Source: Byssothecium circinans
Lineage: Eukaryota > Ascomycota > Dothideomycetes > Pleosporales > Massarinaceae
DNA: 64,000 nt
Direction: 5' to 3'
Assembly: GCA_010015675.1 (NCBI GenBank)
Contig: ML976993.1
Location: 686,864 to 750,863 of the forward strand
The position numbers and the translations under genes are program-made. Shown here in pieces: positions 9,652-21,032 of the stretch (its first letter is position 1; each line of letters starts with the position of its first letter). The notes under the pieces are model-generated. The model made no database searches. It was given only the letters and a program-made list of their open reading frames with translations, and was not told where the DNA came from.

Positions 9652-12600
9652 TCAAAACCCATTTACTCCACTCCTCCGACTCATTCCGCCAGCCATGGCA
9701 CTAGCCTGTAGCCTGAAGCTTCTCAGACTACCAGTGGAACTCACGCTCCTTGCCCGTGAATGTACAGCTCCATTTTCACCTGAACTAGTGGGTGGCAAAC
9801 CGGGACGTTGGTTCGTGTTGTTGGTGAAAGTGTGCATGGAACGAATGCGATCGTTCATTGGCATGAGGCCTGACGCACTCTGGGGCGGTGAGGGAGGGTT
9901 GGAGCCGGGATTGCTCGTTTTGGGTCGTGAGTTCATTTTTGTCATGAGTGCGGACATGGTGGCCGCGGGAGAAACGTGCGCTGGAGTGTTGGGAACGGAG
10001 AGGTCAGAAAGCTGATGGCCAGAGTCTTCATGGGTGTTGCGGCGAGACATTGGTTTACGACTGAACGAATGCAGAGAAGGTGAGCGGCTTGTCGAGCGGC
10101 TGGAAGGAGGTGTTGGCAGGCTGTTCGAAGCTTGTGGGAGCGAGCCATACGTCTGCATGAGCTGATCTAGATTGATAGCTTGGGGTATCTTGCTAAGACG
10201 GCGAATGGCACGCTTGTTATTGTCCATGAAGGTCGACATCGCCTTGAGTGCATTGGCTTGGTTGTGGTGCTCGTAAGCCGGAGCACCGCTCGGCGTATTC
10301 ATCGCGCGAGCAGCGTGTTGCGCGTTCAAGCCCATGTTACGCGGCGTCGAAGTTGAAGGATTATTGCTAAGGTTCATCTCGATCTGCGATATTACTTGGT
10401 CGAAGTCCACGCCACCTTGCGGTTCATGTTTCTGGAGAAAAGTATCAGAGGGCATGCTAGAGTTGCGGGTCAAGATGAAGAACGAGCCATCCCAGATCTT
10501 ACGCTTCAAGATGTTCCAGCGCGATCGTGCAGGATTGCGCTCCATTTCGGGCTGGAAGACGGAGTAGCGGGCGAGCTTGGCATAGAAGCCTTCCAACCGG
10601 TTTGCCATACGTTCGAGCACCTGCATGAGGAAGGTTGACAGCGCTGCTATGCGTTGTGTTTCGGACTCGGCACCTAGATCCATGATAGAATCAAATGCGT
10701 CCATGCCAGCACATGCTTCGTCGCGAATGGCCTCTAGAAATTCCATGTCGTACTGGACCGAGCGCTGGGAATACGCAATGATACCTTTCTCGTGATGACG
10801 GGCAGATTCACTGTTGCATGTGAATTGACCGATCTGCGAGATTTCGTTGGAAGCAGTGACAGCTTCAGTCGAGCCCTTGGCGCGAGCAATGATACCGAGC
10901 ACGTCCGGAAGCTTCGATGCGCCCGAGGACGCGTTGGCAAGTGTGAAAGATATCTTGAGATACAATTCCTGTAGCTTGGCGCCGAATAGTGCTGAAAAGC
11001 CTCCTTGAAGAAGTCGTGACTGGTAGTGGTAGAAGCGACGAACACCGCCCATGTTGAACAAGTCACCCTGGAACCAGACCAGAGACGACTCCATAATCAT
11101 ACCCACCTCAAAGTTCGATGCTACGACTTGCTCGGTCGAGACGCGCAGGTAGCTCTTCCACAAGTCATAGAGCATGCCCAGCTCTTCTGACTGGTAGGCT
11201 GGCTTAGGCGTCATCTCACCAATGTAGTACTTGGTAAGCAAGGACGACACCTCGGGGTTGTTGGTGTGGGCGAGGAGATCGAATGACTTGGTGCAGTCAA
11301 CACCGCCGTTAGACTTGATAATGTTGGTACCGCCAGGGTGCATGGCGCAAAAGTCTGTAACATCGTACACCTTTCCATGGACACCGATCCACACATTAGA
11401 GTTGGGTGTGTGGCCGGTATGCATCGCAAGCCGTGAAAGAGGAATTGTTGGCTGGTTGCAGGGCAGCGGCTTGGGCGTCATGAAGACGTCAAGCATGAAG
11501 CGTCTCTCAGCAAAAGCGACGTTGAGAATAGTCTCGGCGGACTCCATGGTAGGCGATCGGTGGTTGTAGAGAGCCTTACGTATACCAGACATCACGCTGT
11601 CAAAGACACCAACGGAACCACAAACGTACAGGTATCCGCCAATACCTCCCTGCTTCTTTGACATGACAAGATCACAGATGGACTGGCCTTGTTCAACAAT
11701 CAGACCATCAATGTAGCGGGGTGTGATCTCCTTTTCGATCAAGTCTCTGGAGATCGGATCATATACCAGGCCCCTCGAGTCCCGGGAGAAGGCGGTATGG
11801 ACCTCCATGAGGCCTTCGTTAACGTACTGTCGGAGTTCCGCTTCGTAGCAAAACTTCTCACGAGACTGTACACCGAGGTAAAGCGAGGTCTTTCCCCAAG
11901 AACGTCCACAGCGAGCTTGCCAGAAAGAGCGGAAGGGAGCAATACCACTACCACCTGCAAAGAGCGCGACAGGTGAGGTGTCGTCAAATGGAAGTTGGAA
12001 GGAGAATGGTCGAGAGACGCCGATCAACAACTCCTCGTCATCGAGCGCATCCATCTCTTCGGCGACAGGTGGATTAAGAAAGCCGCTGCTGATACCATTG
12101 CGAACAATCTTTTGGTTTCCGGAAAAGGTGGAGCAAAGATTGAATTCAGAGCGAGAGATTGTCAGATCCACTGTTGAAGGAAGGAGTTCATCGGCATACG
12201 TCGATATAGAATAAGTCCTCGGCACTTCAACGGGAATGAGATCCGCGAGCCAGGAAAGGTTCCCAGAAAGATCGAAAGCTTGGTCCCAGACGCGTGAAGA
12301 CGTGTCCGATACGGCGGCTTGTAGTATGTCGCCGAGCGAAGCACGAACCGGCCATTCATCGGTAGTAAGGACTTGTAAGACTGTATTCGACGAGGCTCTC
12401 AGCATTGTGTGTATCTTCGTGGCAAGCTCTTTTGTTATAGGTGCAAGATGGCCCTTGCGCAGAATGTCGATAACCGTAAGCTGAGGTCGGCTGGAATGCG
12501 ACACTGAGGCCACGTGATCAGCATAACGAGACCACGTCTTGTTAAGCATGACTGGATCTTCTAGCATGGAGTCAAGGCCCAAAGCGGCTGCTACCTTTGC

Positions 12601-14593
12601 GCATTCCGTCCAGTTGTTCATAGGCATAACCGCAAGTCGATCACCGGGCTGGAAGGTGATACCAGACTCCTGAATATCGAGGGTGACCATGGCGATGGAG
12701 CGCTTTGGGTCAGAATCAACGAAATTGCGATTCAAGATGCGACCACGATAACGGCACTCTTCAAAAGTACCGCGCATTTGGTTGGGCTCAATGTCGTGGT
12801 TGCCACGGAAGGGCTCCAGACGCTCCTTCATAGCCTCGGAGAACTGCTTGTGGGTCTCCTCCCAGGGACGCATGCCATCAGCAGCACCAGAAGCTCCATT
12901 GGTCTCAGTACGGCCAGACTTCGCCGCACACTCGAGCAGGCCAAAAACCTTGTAACGATGAGCTCCCATGAAGCCACGCTCTCCAGTGTAGGCTTCCACC
13001 ACGCCGTTCATGACACCTATCAACCTAGGGTCGCCAGATGCTTGGACATATTCTGGAACGCGGTAGTGATATTCGATAGAGGCAATGAAAGCGCGCAGAT
13101 TGGATGGGAGCCAGGCGCGCAGATGAACACCTTCGGCGCCAAGGAAAGAGTCATACTTTTTGCGGCCTAAGAAAGCGTCCATCACGAGATAGCTGAGCAG
13201 ACGTTAACATATTCCGGGCGAGATACGGGGGTAATAAACATACGGAGGGAATTGCAAGCCAGATGTAGCTGGGCAGCGCTTAGAAAGCGGAGCTGAGAAC
13301 TTGGCCCATCGAACCCACTCGGCTGGGGAAACATAATTCTCTCCAGAGCGGTCGTTCGGCGAGATAGTATTGAAAGCTGCAGGCATGCGCTCTAAAACTT
13401 CCTTGAGGCGGATGAGCTCTCGAAGCAAACCATCATTGTTCCTGTTCATGACGTGTTCTTGACAGGCGGCAATAGCATCAGGGCCGTGTTGGAAGCTGGC
13501 CGAAGTGTCTGCGCAGCCCTTCAGGAAGGCAGTTTCAGCACTGTCACCAAACATTCCCCATCGTAGTTTCTGGCGCATGATAAGCTTTGGTTGTTCACAT
13601 AACGAGAAAGCGACTTACTGTGTTGTCGAAGCGACCAACGTATGGGTACTTTGATTGTGGATCAATGTAGTCGACATTGAAGGATGATTGGTCAAAGAAC
13701 GTGAGATGAGGAATCGTCCGTCCCATACGTATGCAGATCTGGACGTAGGGCAAGCCAATGCTACGGGGGATGTTCTTGACCTCGTCGCCAAGATCGTCGC
13801 TCATGGGAACACCATCGAGCTTGAGAGACTTGGTCGCAACGTTGATTCCTTCATTGCCATCGTGTCTCTCCTCGTACCGGTATATGGAGCATAGCATGCC
13901 GAGGGATACGAGTGCCGCCCAAAGAGCCTTGTCAGGAATCACCTGGGCAGTTCCATCCACTATTGGTAGCGCGGCGACGGATTCTCGGACCCGTCCACGC
14001 GCAATGCAGCCCGGCATCCTCTCACAAAGGTCCATCCAGACTCGACCTGGGGAGTTTCGAAGAGCACCAGGGGCTTCGCTTGTGTCCGGAGGCTGGAAGC
14101 CGTATTCTGTGCTGAGGTACCCGTCTCGCCAGCCGGTTACGGGACCGATTTCCTCCGCTCGCAAGATGACTTGGCGTGCGGGAGCACCGAGGGCTACAGC
14201 TAGTAGATCTCGCTCATCCACATTGAGCTTGTCGAGGCTCTTCACGCCTTTGGCATTCTGAATTTCTTTGATGTCATCCATGGACGGGACATTAGAGTAG
14301 AGCAGCTCATTGATCGCCTTGCGTTCCCTTGTCCGGAGAAATTCTTCAACATCGGCGTTGGGGGGAATCTGTTGACCGTCAGTAGATGTTGAGATGTCCA
14401 TGCCAGTACTCCTTACTCCAAAAGCTGCATGTACGTCTCCCGGTTGCGCAAAACCTGAGAACGTGCATCCTCTCGGTCCCATCTGTGTGCTCCTTTTGCT
14501 GCCAGCTACCGATCCTCCCACTGGACACACACCACCTGCTGCTGCTGAGCCAGACATTGGGCATCGTTCGGACAATCTTGAGGACATTTTCAT
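9652..14593 (-). CDS. IDO-like haem dioxygenase / FAD-NADPH reductase / cytochrome b5 fusion
   Basis: Three exons (14593-13619, 13569-13244, 13192-9652), phases matching, give 1613 residues. Residues about 200-530 resemble the indoleamine 2,3-dioxygenase superfamily: IPRSIGLPYVQICIRMGR, then FLGAEGVHLRAWLPSNLRAF, then MNGVVEAYTGERGFMGAHRY. The last aligns with the proximal haem-His helix (His about 512). Residues about 565-990 are a P450-reductase/CysJ-type FAD and NADPH module without an FMN domain: PRTYSIS (758-764), GGSGIAPF (847-854), YVCGS (956-960). Residues about 1023-1095 are a cytochrome b5 domain with HPGG (1052-1055) and a second haem His near 1076. A helical region and a long Ser/Pro-rich, probably disordered tail follow. 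The expected electron path is NADPH to FAD to b5 to a catalytic haem. The substrate is unknown; the IDO assignment rests on motif reading, while reductase and b5 are clear. Confidence 0.8.
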
Positions 14594-15765
14594 TAAACAA
14601 AGCTCCCCTACGGGATACCTGCCGTCAGGAGGAGAAAATTGGCAATAGAAGGACCTCCAGGGCCAAATTAGAAAGGGTCCGTCAAGGATGGAATAGAAAA
14701 GAGCTGAGAAACGACAGTGTGAAGATTAGACCACCCGACGCTGGATCGTGAATTAGGGACGAAGTGCAGCGACTGAACATATGGGCGTTTTTGCCAAGAG
14801 AAAACGTAGTACCGAGCGGCCTGACAGGTGTCTGCCATAGTGAGCCAGATTTTCCATGACTTCGAGAAGCTAGCAACGGGCTTGGCTGGAACAAGAGGAG
14901 GTTTTGGGGGTGGAGCGTTGACGCTCTGACAGGCAAACTAATGCTCTTCCGCTGACTCGTCCTTGAGTAAGCGGCAACGCCTCGGAGGGCATGGTTGGCG
15001 TACGCTTTGCTAGCTGCATGTGGGAATCATAGCGAAAGGTGCGGCGACGCTTGCGGAGGACAATACGCGTCCCCAGGCATAATTTTAGACCAGGATTCGA
15101 GGATGGCACGTGCGCTTCTCAGCTTACCTAGTTTGTCCTAGTGCGAAACGCTCTTTTCACATCGCCATCGCCATCGCGTCACATCGCATTGCGAGCTACC
15201 ACCACACATCACCAAACACAACGAGGCGTTACCCAATCTCTACTCTATATGAAACGCTTTGTCGCTCAGCATCTCCTCGCACAATCGCTCTAAGGCTTTA
15301 TTTTGGTCGAGCTGTCCTGCACCTCATCGCCTCAGGCATGAAACTGCTCCTCCTGTACTTGCGCTGACCTGCGATCAAAACGTCTTCGGGGCCAATGGGG
15401 GGCTTTCCAAGTTCCTAGGCGCATCACAGAGCCGCGTTCTCTCCTGACGTGGCAATGGCCTGCAGGGTTTCCGGAAGGCGCGTCATGCTTCAACAATCTA
15501 GCCATTCCTGAATCTCCACAGAGGTTTTGAAATTCCAGTGGCCAGGCGATGCATGTGAGGTCTCGCCAGGTGTTTTCGGCCTTCAACACAGATAGTTGGA
15601 TCTCTCATGATATTTTTCCCAGCCAAACGCCCGCAAAAGTCTCCGTCGGCTCGGCTTCGATCTGAGATGTTGCAGTAGTGCACGCTGCCTTGGCAGTCGT
15701 CGCTGTGGATCTTTTCGAAGAGCTTGCCTGACAGCTACCAGCCTCCTGAAGAGAAAATTCAATCT
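14594..15765. other. Intergenic, promoter side of the fusion oxidoreductase
   Basis: About 1.2 kb. A short catcgc repeat lies near 15160-15190. No convincing gene; short frames on both strands lack splice or motif support. Confidence 0.4.
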
Positions 15766-16167
15766 TTAGTTAAATAGCTTTCCAGCCCAAAATGGCGCTT
15801 CCTGAGTGAACAGCCCAATTCTCTCAGCATTATTGAATTCCGGATGATTTTGTAACCACTTGTCATAGAATTTGCCTAGCTCTTTCTCGCTCATGTCTTT
15901 CAGTCCTTCGGCGTCGATCTCCCCTTCTGCCATGTAGCGTCGCAGCACGATCAAGGTTTATTCCGGATGTTCGTGGTCGGACTTCCACTCCTCTACCATC
16001 TCATACAACTTCTCCAATTTCGGCTCCGGGCACTTCTTCATATACGCCTCGTTTCTCATGTACCACTTCAACATGTCAACCATTTCCTGTTTCCTCCTAC
16101 CTTTACTCCTCCATCCTGATCTGTCGTGATAGTGATGTAAAGCTAAATCAGTGCAGTATTCTGGCAT
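15766..16167 (-). pseudogene. Two-repeat helical protein frame interrupted by one TAA
   Basis: One continuous minus-strand frame of about 133 codons, starting at ATG 16167, is interrupted by a single TAA at 15960-15958. The segments are related. The first contains LKWYMRNEAYM then PKLEKLYEMVEEWKSDHEHP. The second contains LRRYMAEGEID then KELGKFYDKWLQNHPEF. Both show the pattern L-x2-YM then a Leu/Tyr/Trp-spaced helix ending in H(x)P, an internal duplication of about 60 residues. No intron with matching phase and good signals removes the stop; a phase-0 donor after YEM would need a weak gggag acceptor. Alternatives are a 69-residue gene with a dead second repeat, stop readthrough, or a weak intron. 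Function unknown. Confidence 0.45.
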
Positions 16168-16455
16168 TTTGACTTGAGGGAAGCTGCTAGGTACTCTGTA
16201 GGTCGACAGCGGGCAAGGAACTGCGTATTGAATGGTGTTAGGCCGTTTTTATAGACTTCATGCAGTTGCTTCTAGAACAGGTGCCAAAGATCACCTGTTA
16301 TTAGTTACGGACTTCTAGCAATACATGTGAATACATATAATGATTGGTACGTGTACGTGGCGAGGGCCAGAAGGCTCACGAACTGTGTGACTACCGGTTG
16401 TTCTTGCACAAGCATTACAATACTCGAGAATGACGGAAGAGCATGACCACTAGCC

Positions 16456-18119
16456 TTATCCGTACCTGACCTCACCAGTACCTTCTCGAAACCAATCGTC
16501 AGTTGTAAGGGTTTCCTCCGCCGTAGCATAGTTTATTATGGTACTTTTCGTGGTAGTATAAGCGTGATAAGCATCTGCGAGTTCACTGTCAGAATCCACA
16601 TAACAAAGAAAGTAACCTGTTCGATACTCACCAACACCATTCTCGCTTCCTACACCAGAACTCTTAATACCACCCCACGGACTGCTGGGATCGTTTCGGT
16701 GATGCGTGTTCACCCAGCAGATACCCGCCTCGACCGCCTCCGATACGCGATAAGCTTGCGCAAGGTCTTGTGTCCAGATGGCGGCGCCCAATCCGAATTC
16801 ACTGTCATTTGCGAGGGCTAAAGCCTCTTCCTCTGTCCCAAACCCGACAACCACAATGACAGGGCCAAACGCTTCCTCCTTCCAAATGCGAGTGTCAACG
16901 ATTTTCTTAGTCGCGCTATCGGCTAGGATAGTTGGTGGGTAGAAGTACCCTTTCGAGAAGTCCGTGCCGTCTATCGAGGATTTGCCAGTCATAGCTTTCC
17001 CACCAGAAATGGCTTTCACGCCTGTGCCTATGGCGTCGTCGACGAGAGTTCCAACGTTACCGAGCTGCTTTGCGGAGATCAGAGGACCCATCATCGATTC
17101 CGGGTTCTTTGGGCTTCCCACTCGCCGTTCGATACTCTCAGCCTTCCCTTTGAGCTTTTGTAAAACAGCATCCAATATACTCGAATGAACGATGATTCGT
17201 GTAGCAGCAACGCAAGTCTGCCCACTTGCGATAAAGCTGCCGAAAGCGATACCGTTCACAGCAGCATCCACATTCGCTTTATCGAAGACGATCAATGGTG
17301 CTTTCCCTCCGAGCTCGGCAGTGAAGTGCGAGAGGTTTCCTCCCGCGATAGCACCTATCGCACGTCCAGCGGGTGTTCCTCCCGTAACATCCACCTTTTT
17401 GATCAGAGGATGGCTGACAAGCGCCTTCCCCGTCGTGATACCGTCACCAGTAACAACATTGAACACGCCATCCGGAACACCCGCCTCTTTCATCAACTTC
17501 CCCAGCTCAATACTCGTCAACGGCGTCAGCTCGCTCGGCTTCAACACCACACAATTACCAGCTGCCAAAGCAGGCGCAATCTTCTTTACCGCGATCAACA
17601 TGGGATGATTGAAAGGTGTGATCTGCGCTACCACGCCAAGAGGCACGCGATCAATCCAGTTGTGAAGTTTGCCCATCGTCGGGAGCACGCTTCGCTCTTC
17701 CGTCCGGATCAGGCTCGAGTAGTACTTGAACCATTTTATTAGAGTCGGTACTTGCGCGTTCATTTCTCGGATTGCTCGGCCTGTTTGTCGCACTTCCAGC
17801 TCGATCAATCGGGGAAGGTTCTTGGTCAAGAGGTCTGCGACACGGTCTAAAGTATCCGCGCGCACATGGCGGGGCGCTTTCGACCACACTCCCGACTTGA
17901 AGACGGCGTGGGCGTGCTTGACAGCCTCATCAATATCCTCTTGTGACGCTGAATGGCAGTGTGCGAAGATTTCTCCGGTAGCGGGGTCTTCGATGGCTAT
18001 CCTAGGGTATGGTCAGAGGAATGCGCTGGGGAACAGATAAGTGCTAAGCTGACTGACTGCTCCGCCCTGCCTTCTTTCTCTTGCCCGCCAACCCACATCT
18101 TGTACACTTCAGAGGCCAT
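16456..18119 (-). CDS. NAD(P)-dependent aldehyde dehydrogenase
   Basis: Oxidises an aldehyde to the acid. Three exons (18119-18058, 18001-16632, 16574-16456) give 516 residues, normal for the family. The first intron is placed by phase (Gln split CA/G) and removes a stop. The second, 57 nt, carries no stop and keeps frame; removing it restores the usual C-terminal sequence ENGVDAYHAYTTTKS. Motifs: cofactor-binding PFNHP (Asn about 152), catalytic Glu in AELGGK (about 250), nucleophile Cys in SGQTCVAATR (about 284), then WVNTHHRNDPSSPWGG. The N-terminus lacks a clear mitochondrial presequence, so a cytosolic location is likely. Substrate class is not determined. Confidence 0.9.
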
Positions 18120-18917
18120 GGTCATAGTTTTGGTGAAAGAATCGCTTCAGGTGATGGCGGGGAAGAGTATCGGAGATGGCCGACGCGGGTCGATAGATAG
18201 TGTGTATCACTTGTCTTGGCGCTTATCGCTCCCTACGACTTACGTTGGAGAAGATGAAGTCGTTGGTTTTATCTTTGATTGAAAATCCAATACGTATGCC
18301 TTATGTTTTTAGACTAGGTAAATTGCTACTTCATCACTATAGACTGATGTCAACCGGTGATGAATGATAATGTCACGTGCAACACTAGGTGTGTTCTGCA
18401 TGTAGAACTATATGTAACCCTCTCATGATGCAGCTTAAAAAAAGGGGATGCAAGTAAGCCTACAAAATGCTCATGAAATGAACAAATTTTCCTAGAAGTA
18501 CTCAAAAAGAATTCTCTCTAAAACTTATTAACGGGGATACAGCGCCTAATACTTTAGAGGAAGAACCCTTATAATACCATAAGGTATTTAGACTAGGGCT
18601 GGTAGCTACGCCATACCACACCTTTCGGCTACGCGACAGCGATCATCCATGCAGCCGCACCTATGTGGCAAGTAGCCAAACACGAACAAACAGAATCCGG
18701 GAATTGGATGCAGTGCCAGTGCATAAGTGTGACGATATGGAAATTGTGGCCAGACTTCTGACACATGACTATGTAGAGGTTATTCCAATACCATTTAAGA
18801 TAGTAAGGGCTCCTGCTTACTGCAATGTTTGATCAGATTCTGCAGGTTTTAACTGGTCGTTTCGATACAAAGCAATGTGTCTTGTGCTCAAGCTTTACCA
18901 CTATAAAGTGTCCACAC
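18120..18917. other. Intergenic, no gene seen
   Basis: Sequence between the ALDH start and the copper transporter stop. AT-rich stretches, no coding frame, no clear repeat. Confidence 0.4.
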
Positions 18918-19643
18918 CTATTCATGACAACCACCCTCCTGCCATCCATGGCTACTCTGAGTGTACCTCCCAAACACCAGCTCTCCTAGAAGTACGCTTC
19001 CGGTGACCGCGAAGAAAAATCCGATGTTGTCTATGAGAAGCGTTAGACGGCGATTCCAGGAAAGTGATAACGGGTTGGATGCACAACAGGCTCAGGAAAA
19101 TCGACGAGCGGTAGAGGAGCTTACATGTCATGACCGCCAGCATACTTCGTTCTGTCAGCCTTGGCCCTACATATTAATCGGATGCACTCACAGAATATAC
19201 CCAATCACTGCCCTTGTAAACTCAAACATGGCGCGGACTCCATCCCTCTTCGCACTCCACGGCGCATTTGGAACCCAGAACCTCCTTCGCCTTCTCTTAT
19301 CAACCTTTTCAATTGCTACTTCATGCTCCGTCCGAGTCATCGGACTCAACGGCTCCAGTTCCTCTTGCGCATCATGATGTAGTGACGTATTCGTATGGCC
19401 TCGATCCGTCACCTTGTCCCACCGTCTTTCGAGTTGGGATTTGAGCGCCGAGAGGAAGCGATTGAACATTCCAAGGGCGAAAAGGAAGATGAGCGTAAAG
19501 GCGTATGCGGTCGGTGTTTTGGTAACCCATTGGGTGAACCAGAGTGTAACTCGAGTGTCGGCAGAGAATGCATTCACCATGCCAGGCATTGGAGCTGCGG
19601 AACTCGCTGGCATGTTTGAAATGTTTATATCCATGTGATTCAT
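18918..19643 (-). CDS. Ctr-family high-affinity copper transporter
   Basis: Imports Cu(I) across the plasma or vacuolar membrane as a trimer. Three exons (19643-19192, 19144-19125, 19030-18918), the middle one only 20 nt, give 194 residues. The Met-rich N-terminus (MNHMDINISNM, PMPGM) fits extracellular copper binding. TM1 follows TLWFTQWVTKTPTAYAF. A long charged cytosolic loop holds a KRRRRRF patch. TM2 carries the MxxxM pore motif as MLAVMTYN, and TM3 has GSVLLGE, the family's GxxxG packing motif. The C-terminus ends GGCHE, a plausible copper-transfer site. The phase-2 and phase-1 junctions exactly rebuild the conserved LMLAVMTYN string, strong support for the tiny exon. Confidence 0.9.
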
Positions 19644-21032
19644 CTTGACGGTAGTGGTCTGCAAGGTATCGAAAGGGAAGAGGAATATCGTATTGTCGTA
19701 AGGTCGTACTAGGAGAATGTGAGCGATCAGTGTCTGCTCGAGCGCGACCTATTCGTTTCTATTTACAGCGGCGCGTGAGTGGAATTGCGGTGGATTTCTT
19801 GCGCGTGTCCGGACGGGCTGTGCCAATGCCTTTTTCGTGCTCCATAGCGCTCACGCTTAGTTCGAAAGTGAGCAGGTTTGCGCTTATTTTATATCCGATA
19901 GGTGCACCACTGAAAACCAGTTGTGCATCCCACTCTACCTTTTTCGATGTTCGTCGAAAATAACGGCTTGGTAGAGATCTAACTGGCCTGCTCTGTGAGG
20001 CTCTGATGAGCACACACGACAGGCCACCTTCATGCTAATACAGTATAATTTTGGGGACAGTTCTAACCTCATAATGTGTGTACAGTCGATCCAAACTTTT
20101 CACTCGCAATTGTACACACCACAAAGATTTCACCAACCACTTTACCTAGAATGAATCTCACATCTATACTGAGCATACTAAGCATCAGCCAAAGGAGGCC
20201 TCCGGCGCATACAGCTGCTCGCTTGGAGGAATTTGACGATGCTTAGACTACATGTGCGTCGCGAAATCTGCCGTTAATACACAAACTAAGTATAGCAATC
20301 ACAGCTCTGGCACCGCTGTACAGAGCATCGCCATGTGTCAAATGTCTGGGTATGTGACCCACGGTTTCTCAAATTGATATTGCACACAATATTCTATACT
20401 CGTACGACTTTTACAACGGTTACCAAGTTTAATTGTGCAGCGGCTTTCAACAGAGCTAAGTGCAGTATCCGGATGGGATGAAACCAACAAGTGTACAAGA
20501 AGTGAAGTGTATTGATCTAACTAGCTCGTTGGTGGAGCGACACGCTGAGATATGGCCCTAGAGTGCCAAGCACGCTAGCCCATATGAGGCATAACCTCCT
20601 CAACTATAGCACTAAGCATAGGTTAGTGATTTAATACATGTGCTGTTCTTCCCTCGATACTTATTCACAGATAGGTATGAACATCACACATTGGAAAAGG
20701 AAGATCGTGGGTGCTAAGCTTGGCTCATCTGTGCAGCGGTGTCAAACCTTTCAGAGTACTAGGGTAGTATCCAGAGATGCTCTTCATGAGTGCAATAAAT
20801 TGTTTTCATTCTCTCAAAGTCTTGTAAAGCTGTGGCTCAATTTGACTTCGCCCTACTAGTCAATCTAGTAAGGCGATTTTCCTTCTCTCCCACAGCTGCG
20901 ATGGGCATTGGAAAAGCGTGTAAAGGGAGCCGCCAGATGGTAATATGCTCGTGCATCCTCTATAAATCCTTATTTCATCTGGACCTGGTGTTTATCCGCG
21001 CGACCGAGGTGTTCCCATGAAGGGTACCGGAC
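19644..21032. other. Intergenic upstream of copper transporter
   Basis: About 1.4 kb. Holds the copper transporter promoter (AT-rich ttttatatcc near 19885) and the 3' flank of the next gene. No confident copper-response element was found by eye. No gene seen. Confidence 0.4.

Noticed and set aside
13758..14261. Long plus-strand open frame inside the fusion oxidoreductase
   Set aside because: It is antisense to exon 1 of a well-supported gene, without motifs or promoter of its own.
8055..19643. A secondary-metabolite gene cluster
   Set aside because: Dehydrogenase, oxidoreductase, ALDH and copper transporter lie together, but there is no polyketide, peptide or terpene synthase, and orientation and promoters look independent.
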